DNA of 64,000 nt from Luteimonas sp. 9C. GTDB lineage: Bacteria; Pseudomonadota; Gammaproteobacteria; Xanthomonadales; Xanthomonadaceae. The notes under the pieces are model-generated. The model saw only the letters and a list, made by a program, of their open reading frames with translations. It had not been told where the DNA came from and did no database searches. The stretch spans positions 1,211,572 through 1,275,571 of the forward strand of contig NZ_LR733312.1 in assembly GCF_902506295.1 (NCBI RefSeq), written 5' to 3'. Each line of letters begins with the position of its first letter. Positions within the stretch are counted from its first letter, which is position 1. The position numbers and the translations under genes are program-made. Positions 33,794-45,641 of this stretch are shown piece by piece.

Positions 33794-34264
33794 GTTGGCC
33801 CGGTCCCGCTCGCCCCCGCACTGTGCGCCCGCGAACGCGGTGCCACATGCAGGCGTGTGCCGCGCGCATGTCCTCTGTCTCTCCGGCGTTCACGCGCCCG
33901 GGCGCGACTGTAAGGTCTTTGCCGCGGCCGACTGGTCTGCGGCGGCATCTGGACGGATCGCACACCTGCACTTTCGCGTAGCGGGCACGCAGCCGTGGGC
34001 GCGATATCAGTGCGCTTGCGCCGCGGCATATTGCAGACCAGCACCGACCAGGCGCATACCGCCGAACCCACCTGCACGGCAACCCAGGCAGCGGCGCCGA
34101 CCCGGTGGTGCGCAGCCGGCTGCGTGGGATACGGGATGATCCAGACGCGCCGCATCCGGATGCTGCCATTGCAGGTCACAACGCCGGGGCCGCACTGGGG
34201 CGCCGGGAACGACACGACACACGCAGTGTCGCGGGCAGCGTCGATCGCGACCCGCGTACGCGCC
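33794..34264. other. Gene-less 471-bp stretch between rpsT and obgE
   Basis: The region sits between the rpsT terminator and the obgE stop. Open frames on both strands (for example 33682-34215 minus, running through the rpsT terminator) have no ribosome site, no family signature and irregular composition. A GCCGC-rich inverted repeat lies near 33918-33944. It is the longest gap without a gene in the window; a small RNA or decayed gene cannot be excluded. Confidence 0.5.
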
Positions 34265-35389
<1,125 letters not shown>

Positions 35390-35474
35390 TTACCCGAGCG
35401 GTACCAGCGCGATGCCGCGCATCGCAGGCGCCCCGGGCGGAGGGACGATGCCCACCGCAGGGTGGCCATCAACG

Positions 35475-35498
35475 AAAAACCCCGCCGAAGCGGGGCTT
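35475..35498 (-). terminator. Terminator after rpmA
   Basis: On the minus strand GCCCCGC-TTCG-GCGGGG then TTTTT, 25 bp after the rpmA stop and before obgE. Confidence 0.88.
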
Positions 35499-35523
35499 TC
35501 CGGTATCACGCGTCGCGGGAGGC

Positions 35524-35784
35524 TCAGGCCTCGGCGAGCACGCTGACGGTGCGGCGGTTCTTCGGACCCTTGGTCGCGAAGTTGACCTTGCCGTCGACCA
35601 GCGCGAACAGCGTATGGTCACGGCCGAGGCCGACGCCTGCGCCCGGATGGAACTGGGTGCCGCGCTGGCGCACGATGATGTTGCCGGCTTCGATGGCCTG
35701 GCCACCGTAGATCTTGACGCCGAGGTACTTCGGGTTGGAGTCGCGGCCGTTGCGCGAAGAACCTACGCCCTTTTTATGTGCCAT
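35524..35784 (-). CDS. rpmA: 50S ribosomal protein L27
   Basis: 86 residues. The start [19 protein letters not shown] and the stretch [15 protein letters not shown] are diagnostic. The N-terminus reaches the peptidyl-transferase centre. There is no N-terminal leader needing processing as in Firmicutes. 12 bp after rplU. Confidence 0.98.
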   Translation of the reverse strand: MAHKKGVGSSRNGRDSNPKYLGVKIYGGQAIEAGNIIVRQRGTQFHPGAGVGLGRDHTLFALVDGKVNFATKGPKNRRTVSVLAEA

Positions 35785-35796
35785 GCCTGCTGCTCC

Positions 35797-36114
35797 TTAC
35801 TTGCTGCCACCGGCGATGCCGGTGATCTCGATTTCGGTGTAGTGCTGACGGTGTCCCTGACGCTTCATGTGGTGCTTGCGGCGACGGAACTTGATGATGC
35901 GGATCTTGTCGGCGCGGCCATGGCCGACGACCTTGGCGGTGACGCTGGCGCCCTTGAGCGCGTCGCCGAGCTTGATGCCGTCGCTGTCGCCGAGCATCAG
36001 GACGTTGTCGAACGTGATCTCGTTGCCGGCTTCGGCTTCGAGCTTCTCGACGCGGAGCGTTTCGCCCTGCGCCACGCGGTATTGCTTACCGCCGGTGACC
36101 AGTACTGCGTACAT
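35797..36114 (-). CDS. rplU: 50S ribosomal protein L21
   Basis: 105 residues. [20 protein letters not shown] and [16 protein letters not shown] are diagnostic. It binds 23S rRNA next to L20. First gene of rplU-rpmA, with a strong promoter 77-106 bp upstream. Confidence 0.98.
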   Translation of the reverse strand: MYAVLVTGGKQYRVAQGETLRVEKLEAEAGNEITFDNVLMLGDSDGIKLGDALKGASVTAKVVGHGRADKIRIIKFRRRKHHMKRQGHRQHYTEIEITGIAGGSK

Positions 36115-36190
36115 GTGGAGCCTCTCGTATCGGTGTTGGTTCTGTAGTTATTCTTGTGCCTGGCCGCCATCGAGGGCGGACAGGAGCGGA

Positions 36191-36220
36191 ATTGTAGGGG
36201 ATTCAGTGGATTAGGGTCAA
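36191..36220 (-). promoter_or_regulatory. rplU-rpmA promoter
   Basis: On the minus strand -35 TTGACC (36215-36220), 18-bp spacer, -10 TACAAT (36191-36196). Each hexamer is one base off consensus. It lies in the 396-bp gap (36115-36510) shared with divergent uvrA, which holds no gene. Confidence 0.75.
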
Positions 36221-36407
36221 ATCGGCTCGCCCCGGACGCCCGGTGGCGTCCGCCTGGCCTCCCCGAGCACCGGCACCGCGCCGGATTCGGCTCCGCGTCG
36301 CGGGGAATTCGCGCGCCGCGTCCAGCCGGCACCCCCGTCATGCGCGCGGCCCACATGCCGTTCGCACGGGATGAGACAGACTCCCGCTACGCTGGCGTTT
36401 CCGGGAT

Positions 36408-36436
36408 TTGCCCCCAAATCACCGGCTCGGTAGTCT
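36408..36436 (+). promoter_or_regulatory. Candidate uvrA promoter
   Basis: TTGCCC (36408-36413), 17 bp, TAGTCT (36431-36436), 75 bp before uvrA. No LexA-type palindrome was found around it. Confidence 0.45.
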
Positions 36437-36510
36437 GACCGATTGGCCGTTCCGCGGCCTGCGTCGACCGTGCTGCCTCCCCCCTGTTCCACAACCTGGA
36501 TCTGACGCCG

Positions 36511-39584
<3,074 letters not shown>

Positions 39585-39588
<4 letters not shown>

Positions 39589-39995
39589 GTACGTCGAAGG
39601 TGCTGATCCGGATGCCGATCGAGCTGCGCTGGCGCGATCTCGACGCGTTCAACCACGTCAACAATTCCAACTTCATGACCTACCTCGAAGAGGCCCGCAT
39701 CCGCTGGTTCGACACGGTGGGCGAGCCCTGGGTCACCGACGAGACCGCGCCGCTGCTCGCCGCGGTGCAGATGAACTACAAGGTGCCGATCCCCTACCCG
39801 GCGAAGATCGTCGTCGAACTGCTGGCGGACCGTCTCGGCAATTCCAGCGTGACCATCGGTCACCGCATCGTGTCCGACGATGGCGATACGCTGTACGCCG
39901 ACGGCCACGTGGTCATCGTCTGGATCGACCGCCGCACGGGGCGCCCGACGGCGTTGCCCGGGCCGGTTCGCGCGAAGGCGCTGGCTGCGGGCTGA
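39585..39995 (+). CDS. Acyl-CoA thioesterase, 4-hydroxybenzoyl-CoA/FadM type
   Basis: 136 residues, a single hotdog domain. The active-site region [20 protein letters not shown] carries the catalytic Asp and the DxFxHVNN pattern, and [10 protein letters not shown] follows. Such enzymes hydrolyse acyl-CoA in the cytoplasm. The ATG overlaps the uvrA stop by 4 bp (ATGA), so it is co-translated with a repair gene to which it has no known link. Physiological substrate unknown. Confidence 0.9.
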
Positions 39996-40106
39996 TCCGG
40001 TGCGATCGGCGTGGCCCGCAGGCGCGCTGCGGGTCCGGCGCCGGTCGACGGCCCGGGCATCGCGCTGCCGCTACCATGCGGAACCTTCTCGCATGGAGCC
40101 GACGCG

Positions 40107-40865
40107 ATGACCGCACTGATCGAGATCCAGGACCACGGCGCGATCCGCGAGCTCAGGCTCGCACGCCCACCGGCGAACGCACTCGATCCCGCGCTGTGCC
40201 TGGCGCTGCGCGATGCGATCGAAAGCGCGGCTGCGGATGGCGTGGGCGGCGTGGTGTTCGCCGGTGGCCCGAACGTATTTTCCGGCGGCCTCGACGTACC
40301 CCATCTGCTGTCGCTGCCCGATACGGCGTCGTTGCGCGATGCCTGGGATGCCTTCTTCGCCGCCGCGCGCGCGCTCGCTGGTGCACCCATGCCGGTCGTC
40401 GCGGCGATCGCAGGCCATGCGCCCGCCGGTGGCTGCGTGCTGGCATTGTGTTGCGACTACCGGGTGATGGCGTCGGGCGCCTACCGCATCGGTCTCAACG
40501 AAACCCAGGTGGGTCTGGTCGCACCAGACGGCATCCAGCGTCTGATGCGCCGTACGATCGGTGCACGGCACGCGGAGCGCCTGCTGGTCGGTGGTCTGTT
40601 GGTCGACGCCGACGAGGCGCTGCGCCTCGGACTGGTCGACGAGCTCGCCGGCATCGACGAAGTGCCGCTGCGGGCGCGCCTGTGGCTCGAATCCCTGCTC
40701 GCCCTGCCCCGCGCCCCGATGCTTGAAACCCGCGCCATCGCGCGGGCGGATCTGGTCGAAGCGTTGTCGCAACAGAACATCGAACTCGACCGCTTCGTCG
40801 ATGCGTGGAATGCGCCGGATACGCAGGCAGGCCTGCGGGCGCTGGTGGCGCGACTGGGACGCTGA
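40107..40865 (+). CDS. Crotonase-family protein, probable enoyl-CoA isomerase
   Basis: 252 residues. The fold is marked by GGPNVFSGGLDVPHLL (oxyanion hole) and AGHAPAGGCVLALCCDYRV. Compared with the hydratase encoded at 43580, the first catalytic Glu (GGLELA) is Val here (GGCVLA), while the second is kept (NETQVGL). Keeping only the second Glu is the pattern of delta3-delta2 enoyl-CoA isomerases. That function is therefore inferred rather than hydratase. A GGAG ribosome site precedes the ATG at 40107. Monocistronic, convergent with sseA. Confidence 0.8.
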   Translation: MTALIEIQDHGAIRELRLARPPANALDPALCLALRDAIESAAADGVGGVVFAGGPNVFSGGLDVPHLLSLPDTASLRDAWDAFFAAARALAGAPMPVVAAIAGHAPAGGCVLALCCDYRVMASGAYRIGLNETQVGLVAPDGIQRLMRRTIGARHAERLLVGGLLVDADEALRLGLVDELAGIDEVPLRARLWLESLLALPRAPMLETRAIARADLVEALSQQNIELDRFVDAWNAPDTQAGLRALVARLGR

Positions 40866-40898
40866 GGACCGGGCGCGCCGTGTGCGGCCCGCCGCGCG

Positions 40899-41768
40899 TT
40901 ACGCCGCCCCCACCGCCACGTGCCGTCCGGGTGTATCCACCCACCCGCTCCACGACGGCGCATACAGCATCGCGCCCTCGCGTCCCGCATGCGCCATCGC
41001 CAGCAGGTGGTGGCACGCGGTGACACCCGAACCGCACATCACCGCCAGCTCGGTCGCCGCATGCCCGCCGAGCACCGCATCGAAGTCCGACGCCAGGGCG
41101 TCGGCCGGCTTGAACCGTCCGCCGTCGAGATTGTCCGTGTAGGGCCGATTGCGCGCGCCGGGCACATGACCGGCACGCGGATCCAGCGGCTCCACTTCGC
41201 CGCGGAAGCGCGCGCCCGCGCGGGCATCGAGCAACAGGCCACCGGCATCGAGATGTCGCTGCAGGGCATTCGCATCCCGCAGCAGGCGCGCGGCATCGAA
41301 TCCGCCGGCGTACAGCGGCGCCGCGTCGACGTGCGGCGGTGTGGTCTCGACCGGCCCTTCGCACGCACGCCACGCCGCCCAGCCCCCGTCGAGCACGGCG
41401 ACGTCGCGATGACCGAAGCTGCGCAGCAACCACCACAGCCGTGCGGCGAATGCGCCGTCGCTGTCGTCGTAGGCGACCACCTGCGTGCCCGGCGCGATAC
41501 CGAGCCGCGACAGCATCGCAGCGAAGGCGTCGGCGGACGGCCACGGATGACGCCCGAGCCCCGGACCCTTCGGGCCCGACAGATCGCGCTCGAGATGCGC
41601 GTAGACCGCGCCCGGGATGTGGCCCTCGCGCCAGGCCGATGCACCGGCGCCATCCGACGCGCCGGCCACCGCCAGCGTGAAGCGGCAATCGACGATGCGC
41701 AGGTGCGTTGCACCGAGCGATGCGGCCAGCGTCGATGCGTCAACCAGCGTGGTCCAGCGCGCGCTCAT
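40899..41768 (-). CDS. sseA: 3-mercaptopyruvate sulfurtransferase
   Basis: 289 residues, two rhodanese domains. The N-terminal one is inactive (RIVDCRFTL then WREGHIPGAVYAHLERDLSG). The C-terminal one has the active-site loop CGSGVTA at C245, the mercaptopyruvate form rather than the thiosulfate form. It moves sulfur from 3-mercaptopyruvate to thiols or cyanide. The ATG overlaps the Nudix stop by 4 bp. Last gene of a three-gene coupled set. Confidence 0.93.
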   Translation of the reverse strand: MSARWTTLVDASTLAASLGATHLRIVDCRFTLAVAGASDGAGASAWREGHIPGAVYAHLERDLSGPKGPGLGRHPWPSADAFAAMLSRLGIAPGTQVVAYDDSDGAFAARLWWLLRSFGHRDVAVLDGGWAAWRACEGPVETTPPHVDAAPLYAGGFDAARLLRDANALQRHLDAGGLLLDARAGARFRGEVEPLDPRAGHVPGARNRPYTDNLDGGRFKPADALASDFDAVLGGHAATELAVMCGSGVTACHHLLAMAHAGREGAMLYAPSWSGWVDTPGRHVAVGAA

Positions 41769-42403
41769 GCGCGCTCCAGGCGATCGCGCAGATTGAGCAG
41801 GATCGACGCGGTGGCGCCCCAGATGCGATGGGTGGGTGCGGCGGCCAGTGTTTCGTATTCCAGGACGTGGCGCATGCGGCCGCGGAACTCGATGTCGACG
41901 TGGCGCAGGCTGCCCGGCGCCATCAGGAACGACAGCGGCGCTTCGAATACCTCGGCCACTTCGCCCGGCTCGGGCACGGCTTCGAAATCGGAATCGAGCA
42001 GGGCGACGACCGGGGTGACGCGATAACCGGTGATGGTCGCCAGTGGATCGAGGTAACCGAGCGGCCGGACCTGCGACGCCACGAGCCCGATCTCCTCGCA
42101 GGCCTCGCGCAGCGCGGCCTGCAGCGGTCCGCCGTCGCCCGCCTCCTCGCGCCCGCCCGGGAAGCTGACCTGCCCCGCATGATGGCGCAGAGTGTCGGTG
42201 CGGCGTGTCAGTACCGCCTGCAGTCCGCCGGCGCGACGCACGAGGCCGACCAGCACCGCGGCCTCGCGCAACACGACGGTCCCGTCGAGCAGTCCATCGA
42301 GTTCCTCGACATTCCAGCCGCGCGCAGGCGGCGGCGCATCCAGTGGATGCAGCGCCCGCGCCAGCCTGTCGACGTCGAACACGGTGGCCAGCACGGCGCT
42401 CAT
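41765..42403 (-). CDS. Nudix hydrolase, CoA pyrophosphatase (NudL-like)
   Basis: 212 residues. The CoA-pyrophosphatase signature LRHHAGQVSFPGG (residues 72-84) comes before a Nudix helix with REACEEIGL (99-107). NudL enzymes split CoA or acyl-CoA to phosphopantetheine and 3',5'-ADP. The ATG at 42403 overlaps the DUF1289 stop by 4 bp and its own stop overlaps sseA, so all three are translated as a chain. Confidence 0.92.
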   Translation of the reverse strand: MSAVLATVFDVDRLARALHPLDAPPPARGWNVEELDGLLDGTVVLREAAVLVGLVRRAGGLQAVLTRRTDTLRHHAGQVSFPGGREEAGDGGPLQAALREACEEIGLVASQVRPLGYLDPLATITGYRVTPVVALLDSDFEAVPEPGEVAEVFEAPLSFLMAPGSLRHVDIEFRGRMRHVLEYETLAAAPTHRIWGATASILLNLRDRLERA

Positions 42404-42585
42404 CCGCGCGCGGCCTCGCGCGCCGGCAGTTCGACATCCATCAGCCACTGCCGCTGGGCCTCGCTCATCTGCAGCCAGCCGCCGATCTCCGACAGGCTGC
42501 GCAGGCAGCCGTGGCAGATGTCGCGTTCGTCGAGGGTGCAGACGCCGGTACAGGGCGTGAGCACGGCGCGTGGGCGTTCGTCCAT
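42400..42585 (-). CDS. DUF1289 small cysteine-rich protein
   Basis: 61 residues. The four cysteines C12-x3-C16-x7-C24-x2-C27 (TPCTGVCTLDERDICHGCLR) are the DUF1289 signature and probably bind zinc or an Fe-S cluster. The rest (GWLQMSEAQRQWLM) is helical. No function is established for the family. It heads the DUF1289-Nudix-sseA chain with 4-bp overlaps. Confidence 0.9.
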   Translation of the reverse strand: MDERPRAVLTPCTGVCTLDERDICHGCLRSLSEIGGWLQMSEAQRQWLMDVELPAREAARG

Positions 42586-42653
42586 CCTCCGATTCTAACG
42601 GCGCGACGACGCGGGCGCCGTGTCACGGCGCACCACCGGACACCTGAAACGAC

Positions 42654-42681
42654 GACGCCGACGTGCGGGCACGTCGGCGTC
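42654..42681 (-). terminator. Terminator after the FKBP-like gene
   Basis: A 13-bp perfect arm pair (42654-42666 with 42669-42681), then GTCGTTTC on the minus strand. The stem is strong; the T-run is weak. 25 bp after the stop. Confidence 0.65.
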
Positions 42682-42705
42682 GGATGTTGCATGTCGCGAG
42701 GCGGA

Positions 42706-43398
42706 TCAGCGGGTGCTGAGCAGCTTCACCATCACGCCGACCGGCTGGCGGGCGATTTCCTGCGTGCCTTCACCGGTGACGAACTTGCCCGGCGGGAACA
42801 CCACCTCGTACACCGCGTTGAGCGGCATCAGCGGAAGCACTTCGCGCAGACCGGCGATCGGGGCTTCCGAGACACGGAACGGCGGAGTCTTGTCTTCCTG
42901 GCTCAGACCGATGCCGGCCGGCACGATCAGGGCCTGGTAGGCGACTTCGACGGTGCTGCTGGTCGTCGGCTTGGCGCCGGCGCCGGCTTCGACAACGCGG
43001 TACATCACGCCGCTCGGCAGCGAGACGACGCCCTCGCGGGCTTTGTACTCGTTGATAAACGTGGTCGCGCGACCTTCGTTCTCGGTCAGCGCCGCACGAC
43101 GCTCGGCGACGATCTTGGTCTGCATGCGCTGCTGGAACGCGTTGTAGGCCGTGCCCATCTGCTCGGGGGTGTAGGTCGGGTCCTTGCGACCGTGACCGTC
43201 CTGCAGACCCTTGATGATCGTGTTGACGTCGACCGACTCGCCGGTTTCCGCCAGGCGGTTGCCGAGGTCGAAACCCAACGCGTAGCTGAGCGTGGTGCGA
43301 TCGTTCGCGTTAGCCGCGGGGGCTGCCGCCTGCTGCGCGAACGCCGCGCCGCTGAACGTGATGGCCGCGACGGCGGCCGCAATAAAACGCAACTTCAT
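42706..43398 (-). CDS. Periplasmic FKBP-like protein with degenerate active site
   Basis: 230 residues. A Sec signal peptide (cleavage near GAAFAQ, residue 22) precedes a FkpA/Mip-type dimerisation domain (LSYALGFDLGNRLAETGES) and an FKBP-like domain from about 125 (GVMYRVVEAGAGAKPT). The usual DGxxFDSS and central Trp of the FKBP pocket are absent; IAGLREVLPLM stands where I-x-GW-x-EGL is expected. It may therefore chaperone without much prolyl isomerase activity. The ATG at 43398 is chosen to start at the signal peptide; an earlier in-frame ATG at 43428 precedes it. Confidence 0.85.
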   Translation of the reverse strand: MKLRFIAAAVAAITFSGAAFAQQAAAPAANANDRTTLSYALGFDLGNRLAETGESVDVNTIIKGLQDGHGRKDPTYTPEQMGTAYNAFQQRMQTKIVAERRAALTENEGRATTFINEYKAREGVVSLPSGVMYRVVEAGAGAKPTTSSTVEVAYQALIVPAGIGLSQEDKTPPFRVSEAPIAGLREVLPLMPLNAVYEVVFPPGKFVTGEGTQEIARQPVGVMVKLLSTR

Positions 43399-43579
43399 TC
43401 CGTGGATCTCCGCTAGGTCAGATTTCAATATCGCCTGTCGCGCGAAGGGGCGGTCGAACCGCCCCCTATGGACGCGCTAGGATACCGGTCGAAGGGCTTA
43501 ACCGCCACTGACGACCCCCAACTAGACCGCGACCGCCCCGACAAGTTCAACGGGCGGCGTGTTCGCGCCCGGAGCCTGC

Positions 43580-44362
43580 ATGTCCGAATTTCCACTGCTG
43601 ATCGAAGACCAGGGCGCCGTGCGCGTCATCACCGTGAACCGCCCCGACAAACTGAACGCGTTGAATTCGGCGACGCTCGACGCGCTGCATCGCGCGTTCG
43701 ACGACGCGGCGGTCACCGACGCCGTGCGCGTGGTGGTGCTGACCGGTGCGGGCCCGAAGGCATTCGTGGCCGGCGCGGACATCGCCGAGATGGCGGATCT
43801 GCGCCCCGTAGAAGGCCGCGATTTCGCATTGCGCGGCCAGGCGATGATGCGCCGCGTCGAGACCCTGCCCAAGCCGGTCATCGCGATGGTCAACGGCTTC
43901 GCACTGGGCGGCGGCCTGGAGCTGGCGATGTGCTGTCATCTGCGGATCGCCGCCGACACCGCCAAGGTCGGCCAGCCGGAAGTGAATCTGGGCCTGATTC
44001 CGGGTTTCGGCGGCACCCAGCGCCTGCTGCGGCTGGCCGGGCGCGCGGCCACCCTGGAACTGTGCCTCACCGGTGCGCCGGTCAACGCCGAACGCGCGCT
44101 GGCCTTGGGCATCGTCAACCGAATCGCGCCGGCCGGCGACCTGCAGGCGCAGACCATGGCGCTCGCCGAGCAACTGGCGAACGCCGCCCCGCTCGCCCTG
44201 CGCGGCGTGCTTGACTGCATCAACACCGGCGGCGAAAGCGCGATCGGCGAAGGGCTGGCGTTCGAGGCCGCGCAGTTCGGGCTGATGTTCGCCACCGAGG
44301 ACATGCGCGAAGGAACGCGCGCGTTTCTTGAGCGCCGCAAGCCCGAATTCAAGAACCGCTGA
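43580..44362 (+). CDS. Enoyl-CoA hydratase
   Basis: 260 residues, full crotonase fold. NRPDKLNALN begins the domain. The oxyanion hole is AFVAGADIAEM and GFALGGGLELAMCCHLRIA; both catalytic glutamates are present, in GGGLELA and QPEVNLGLIPGFGGTQRL. It hydrates trans-2-enoyl-CoA to 3-hydroxyacyl-CoA in beta-oxidation. The ATG at 43580 has a GGAG ribosome site. Followed after 14 bp by the hypothetical gene and nth. Confidence 0.92.
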   Translation: MSEFPLLIEDQGAVRVITVNRPDKLNALNSATLDALHRAFDDAAVTDAVRVVVLTGAGPKAFVAGADIAEMADLRPVEGRDFALRGQAMMRRVETLPKPVIAMVNGFALGGGLELAMCCHLRIAADTAKVGQPEVNLGLIPGFGGTQRLLRLAGRAATLELCLTGAPVNAERALALGIVNRIAPAGDLQAQTMALAEQLANAAPLALRGVLDCINTGGESAIGEGLAFEAAQFGLMFATEDMREGTRAFLERRKPEFKNR

Positions 44363-44376
44363 ATCACGCGCACGTC

Positions 44377-44769
44377 ATGCCGCAGCACCCGACCGACGCC
44401 AACGCGCCGTCGCCCGACACACTCGAACGTCTCGTTGCGCTGCTGCGCGATGACGACGTCGATGCCGCGATCGATGCCGGTCTGATGGACGGCTGGCCGG
44501 ACGTGTGCGCCGACGCGCTCGAAGCCGACGCACGCGCTGTGCTGCTCGCAACGCGATCACGCCTGCGCACCGCATGGGACGCACGCGCGCGCTTTGAAGC
44601 GCGCAATGCACGGCTCGCCCGCCGCGCCGAGGAACGCGAGGCGGCGCGACGCATTCCGGCGCCGGCCGCTCCGGCGGCCGATGCCGCGCCGGCGCGTCCC
44701 GCGCTGCCGTCCAACGCCGCGGCGATCCTCGCCCGCGCCAAGGCACGCGCGGCAGGCGGCACGCCGTGA
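44377..44769 (+). CDS. Hypothetical protein coupled to nth
   Basis: 130 residues. No signal peptide. Residues 1-45 are acidic (RDDDVDAAIDAGLMDGWPD), the middle is an Arg/Ala-rich helix likely to form a coiled coil ([20 protein letters not shown]), and the end is Pro/Ala-rich with a basic terminus. No family recognised. Codon use is like its neighbours and it overlaps nth by 4 bp (GTGA), so it is probably a real gene. Confidence 0.65.
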   Translation: MPQHPTDANAPSPDTLERLVALLRDDDVDAAIDAGLMDGWPDVCADALEADARAVLLATRSRLRTAWDARARFEARNARLARRAEEREAARRIPAPAAPAADAAPARPALPSNAAAILARAKARAAGGTP

Positions 44770-45455
44770 GCGCGCCCGCGAGCGCCTCCGCGCCGAAACG
44801 GCGCGGCCCGACGATGACCCGGGCGGAGATCCACGCGTTTCTGTCGCGCCTGCGCGAGATCGATCCCGAGCCGACGACCGAACTCGAATACGCCACGCCG
44901 TTCGAACTACTGATCGCGGTGATCCTGTCGGCGCAGGCGACCGATGTCGGCGTCAACAAGGCGACGCGCCGGCTGTATCCGCTCGCGAACACGCCGCAGG
45001 CGATCCTCGACCTCGGCGAGGACGCGCTCAAGCGTCATATCTCGACGATCGGCCTGTTCAACGCGAAAGCCAGGAACGTCATCGCCGCCTGCCGCATCCT
45101 CGTCGAGCAGCACGGCGGCGAAGTGCCGCGTGACCGCGCCGCGCTCGAAGCATTGCCGGGCGTCGGCCGCAAGACGGCGAACGTCGTGCTCAATACGGTG
45201 TTCGGCGAACCGGCGATCGCGGTCGACACGCACATCTTTCGCGTGTCCAACCGCACGGGGCTCGCGCCCGGCAAGGACGTGCGCGCAGTCGAGGACCGGT
45301 TGATGCGGGTGATCCCGGACGAGTTCCTGCTCGGCGCGCATCACTGGCTGATCCTGCATGGCCGCTACACCTGCAAGGCGCGCAAGCCCGATTGCCCGAA
45401 GTGCGTGGTGCGGGATCTGTGCCGGTTCAAGGACAAGACGGTGGGGAGCGCCTGA
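44766..45455 (+). CDS. nth: Endonuclease III (base-excision repair)
   Basis: 229 residues from a GTG overlapping the preceding stop; an ATG at 44814 would give the E. coli length. The helix-hairpin-helix LPGVGRKTANVVLN holds the catalytic Lys, VDTHIFRVSNRT the catalytic Asp. The C-terminal 4Fe-4S loop is CKARKPDCPKCVVRDLC. It removes oxidised pyrimidines and nicks the abasic site. Last of a three-gene run. Confidence 0.96.
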   Translation: MSAPASASAPKRRGPTMTRAEIHAFLSRLREIDPEPTTELEYATPFELLIAVILSAQATDVGVNKATRRLYPLANTPQAILDLGEDALKRHISTIGLFNAKARNVIAACRILVEQHGGEVPRDRAALEALPGVGRKTANVVLNTVFGEPAIAVDTHIFRVSNRTGLAPGKDVRAVEDRLMRVIPDEFLLGAHHWLILHGRYTCKARKPDCPKCVVRDLCRFKDKTVGSA

Positions 45456-45480
45456 CCCCCATCGTCGCGACTTCCGGTCT

Positions 45481-45531
45481 CGTCATCCCGGCGGCTTTCA
45501 ACAGACTGATGCCTGGTCAGGCCGGGATCCA
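45481..45531. repeat. CGTCATCCCGGC...GCCGGGATCCA repeat, expanded copy
   Basis: Arms at 45481-45492 and 45521-45531, separated by 28 bases. The same arms form a compact copy at 53136-53162. Palindromes of this sequence are scattered in many GC-rich genomes. Confidence 0.55.
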
Positions 45532-45641
45532 TTGTCGCGGCCAAGCTTCAGATCGAAATGGGCCCCAGGCTGCGCTGGGGCGACGGTAGGGAGTGCCGGT
45601 GGCGGCTGCTTGCGCGGCGGAATTGGACGCCGCGCAATTCA

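Noticed and set aside
33682..34215. Possible minus-strand protein after obgE
   Set aside because: It runs through the rpsT terminator and into rpsT, lacks a ribosome site, and no family is recognised.
36115..36510. LexA box before uvrA
   Set aside because: Neither the CTGT-N8-ACAG nor the TTAGTA-N6-TACTAA pattern was found; only a plain promoter is supported.
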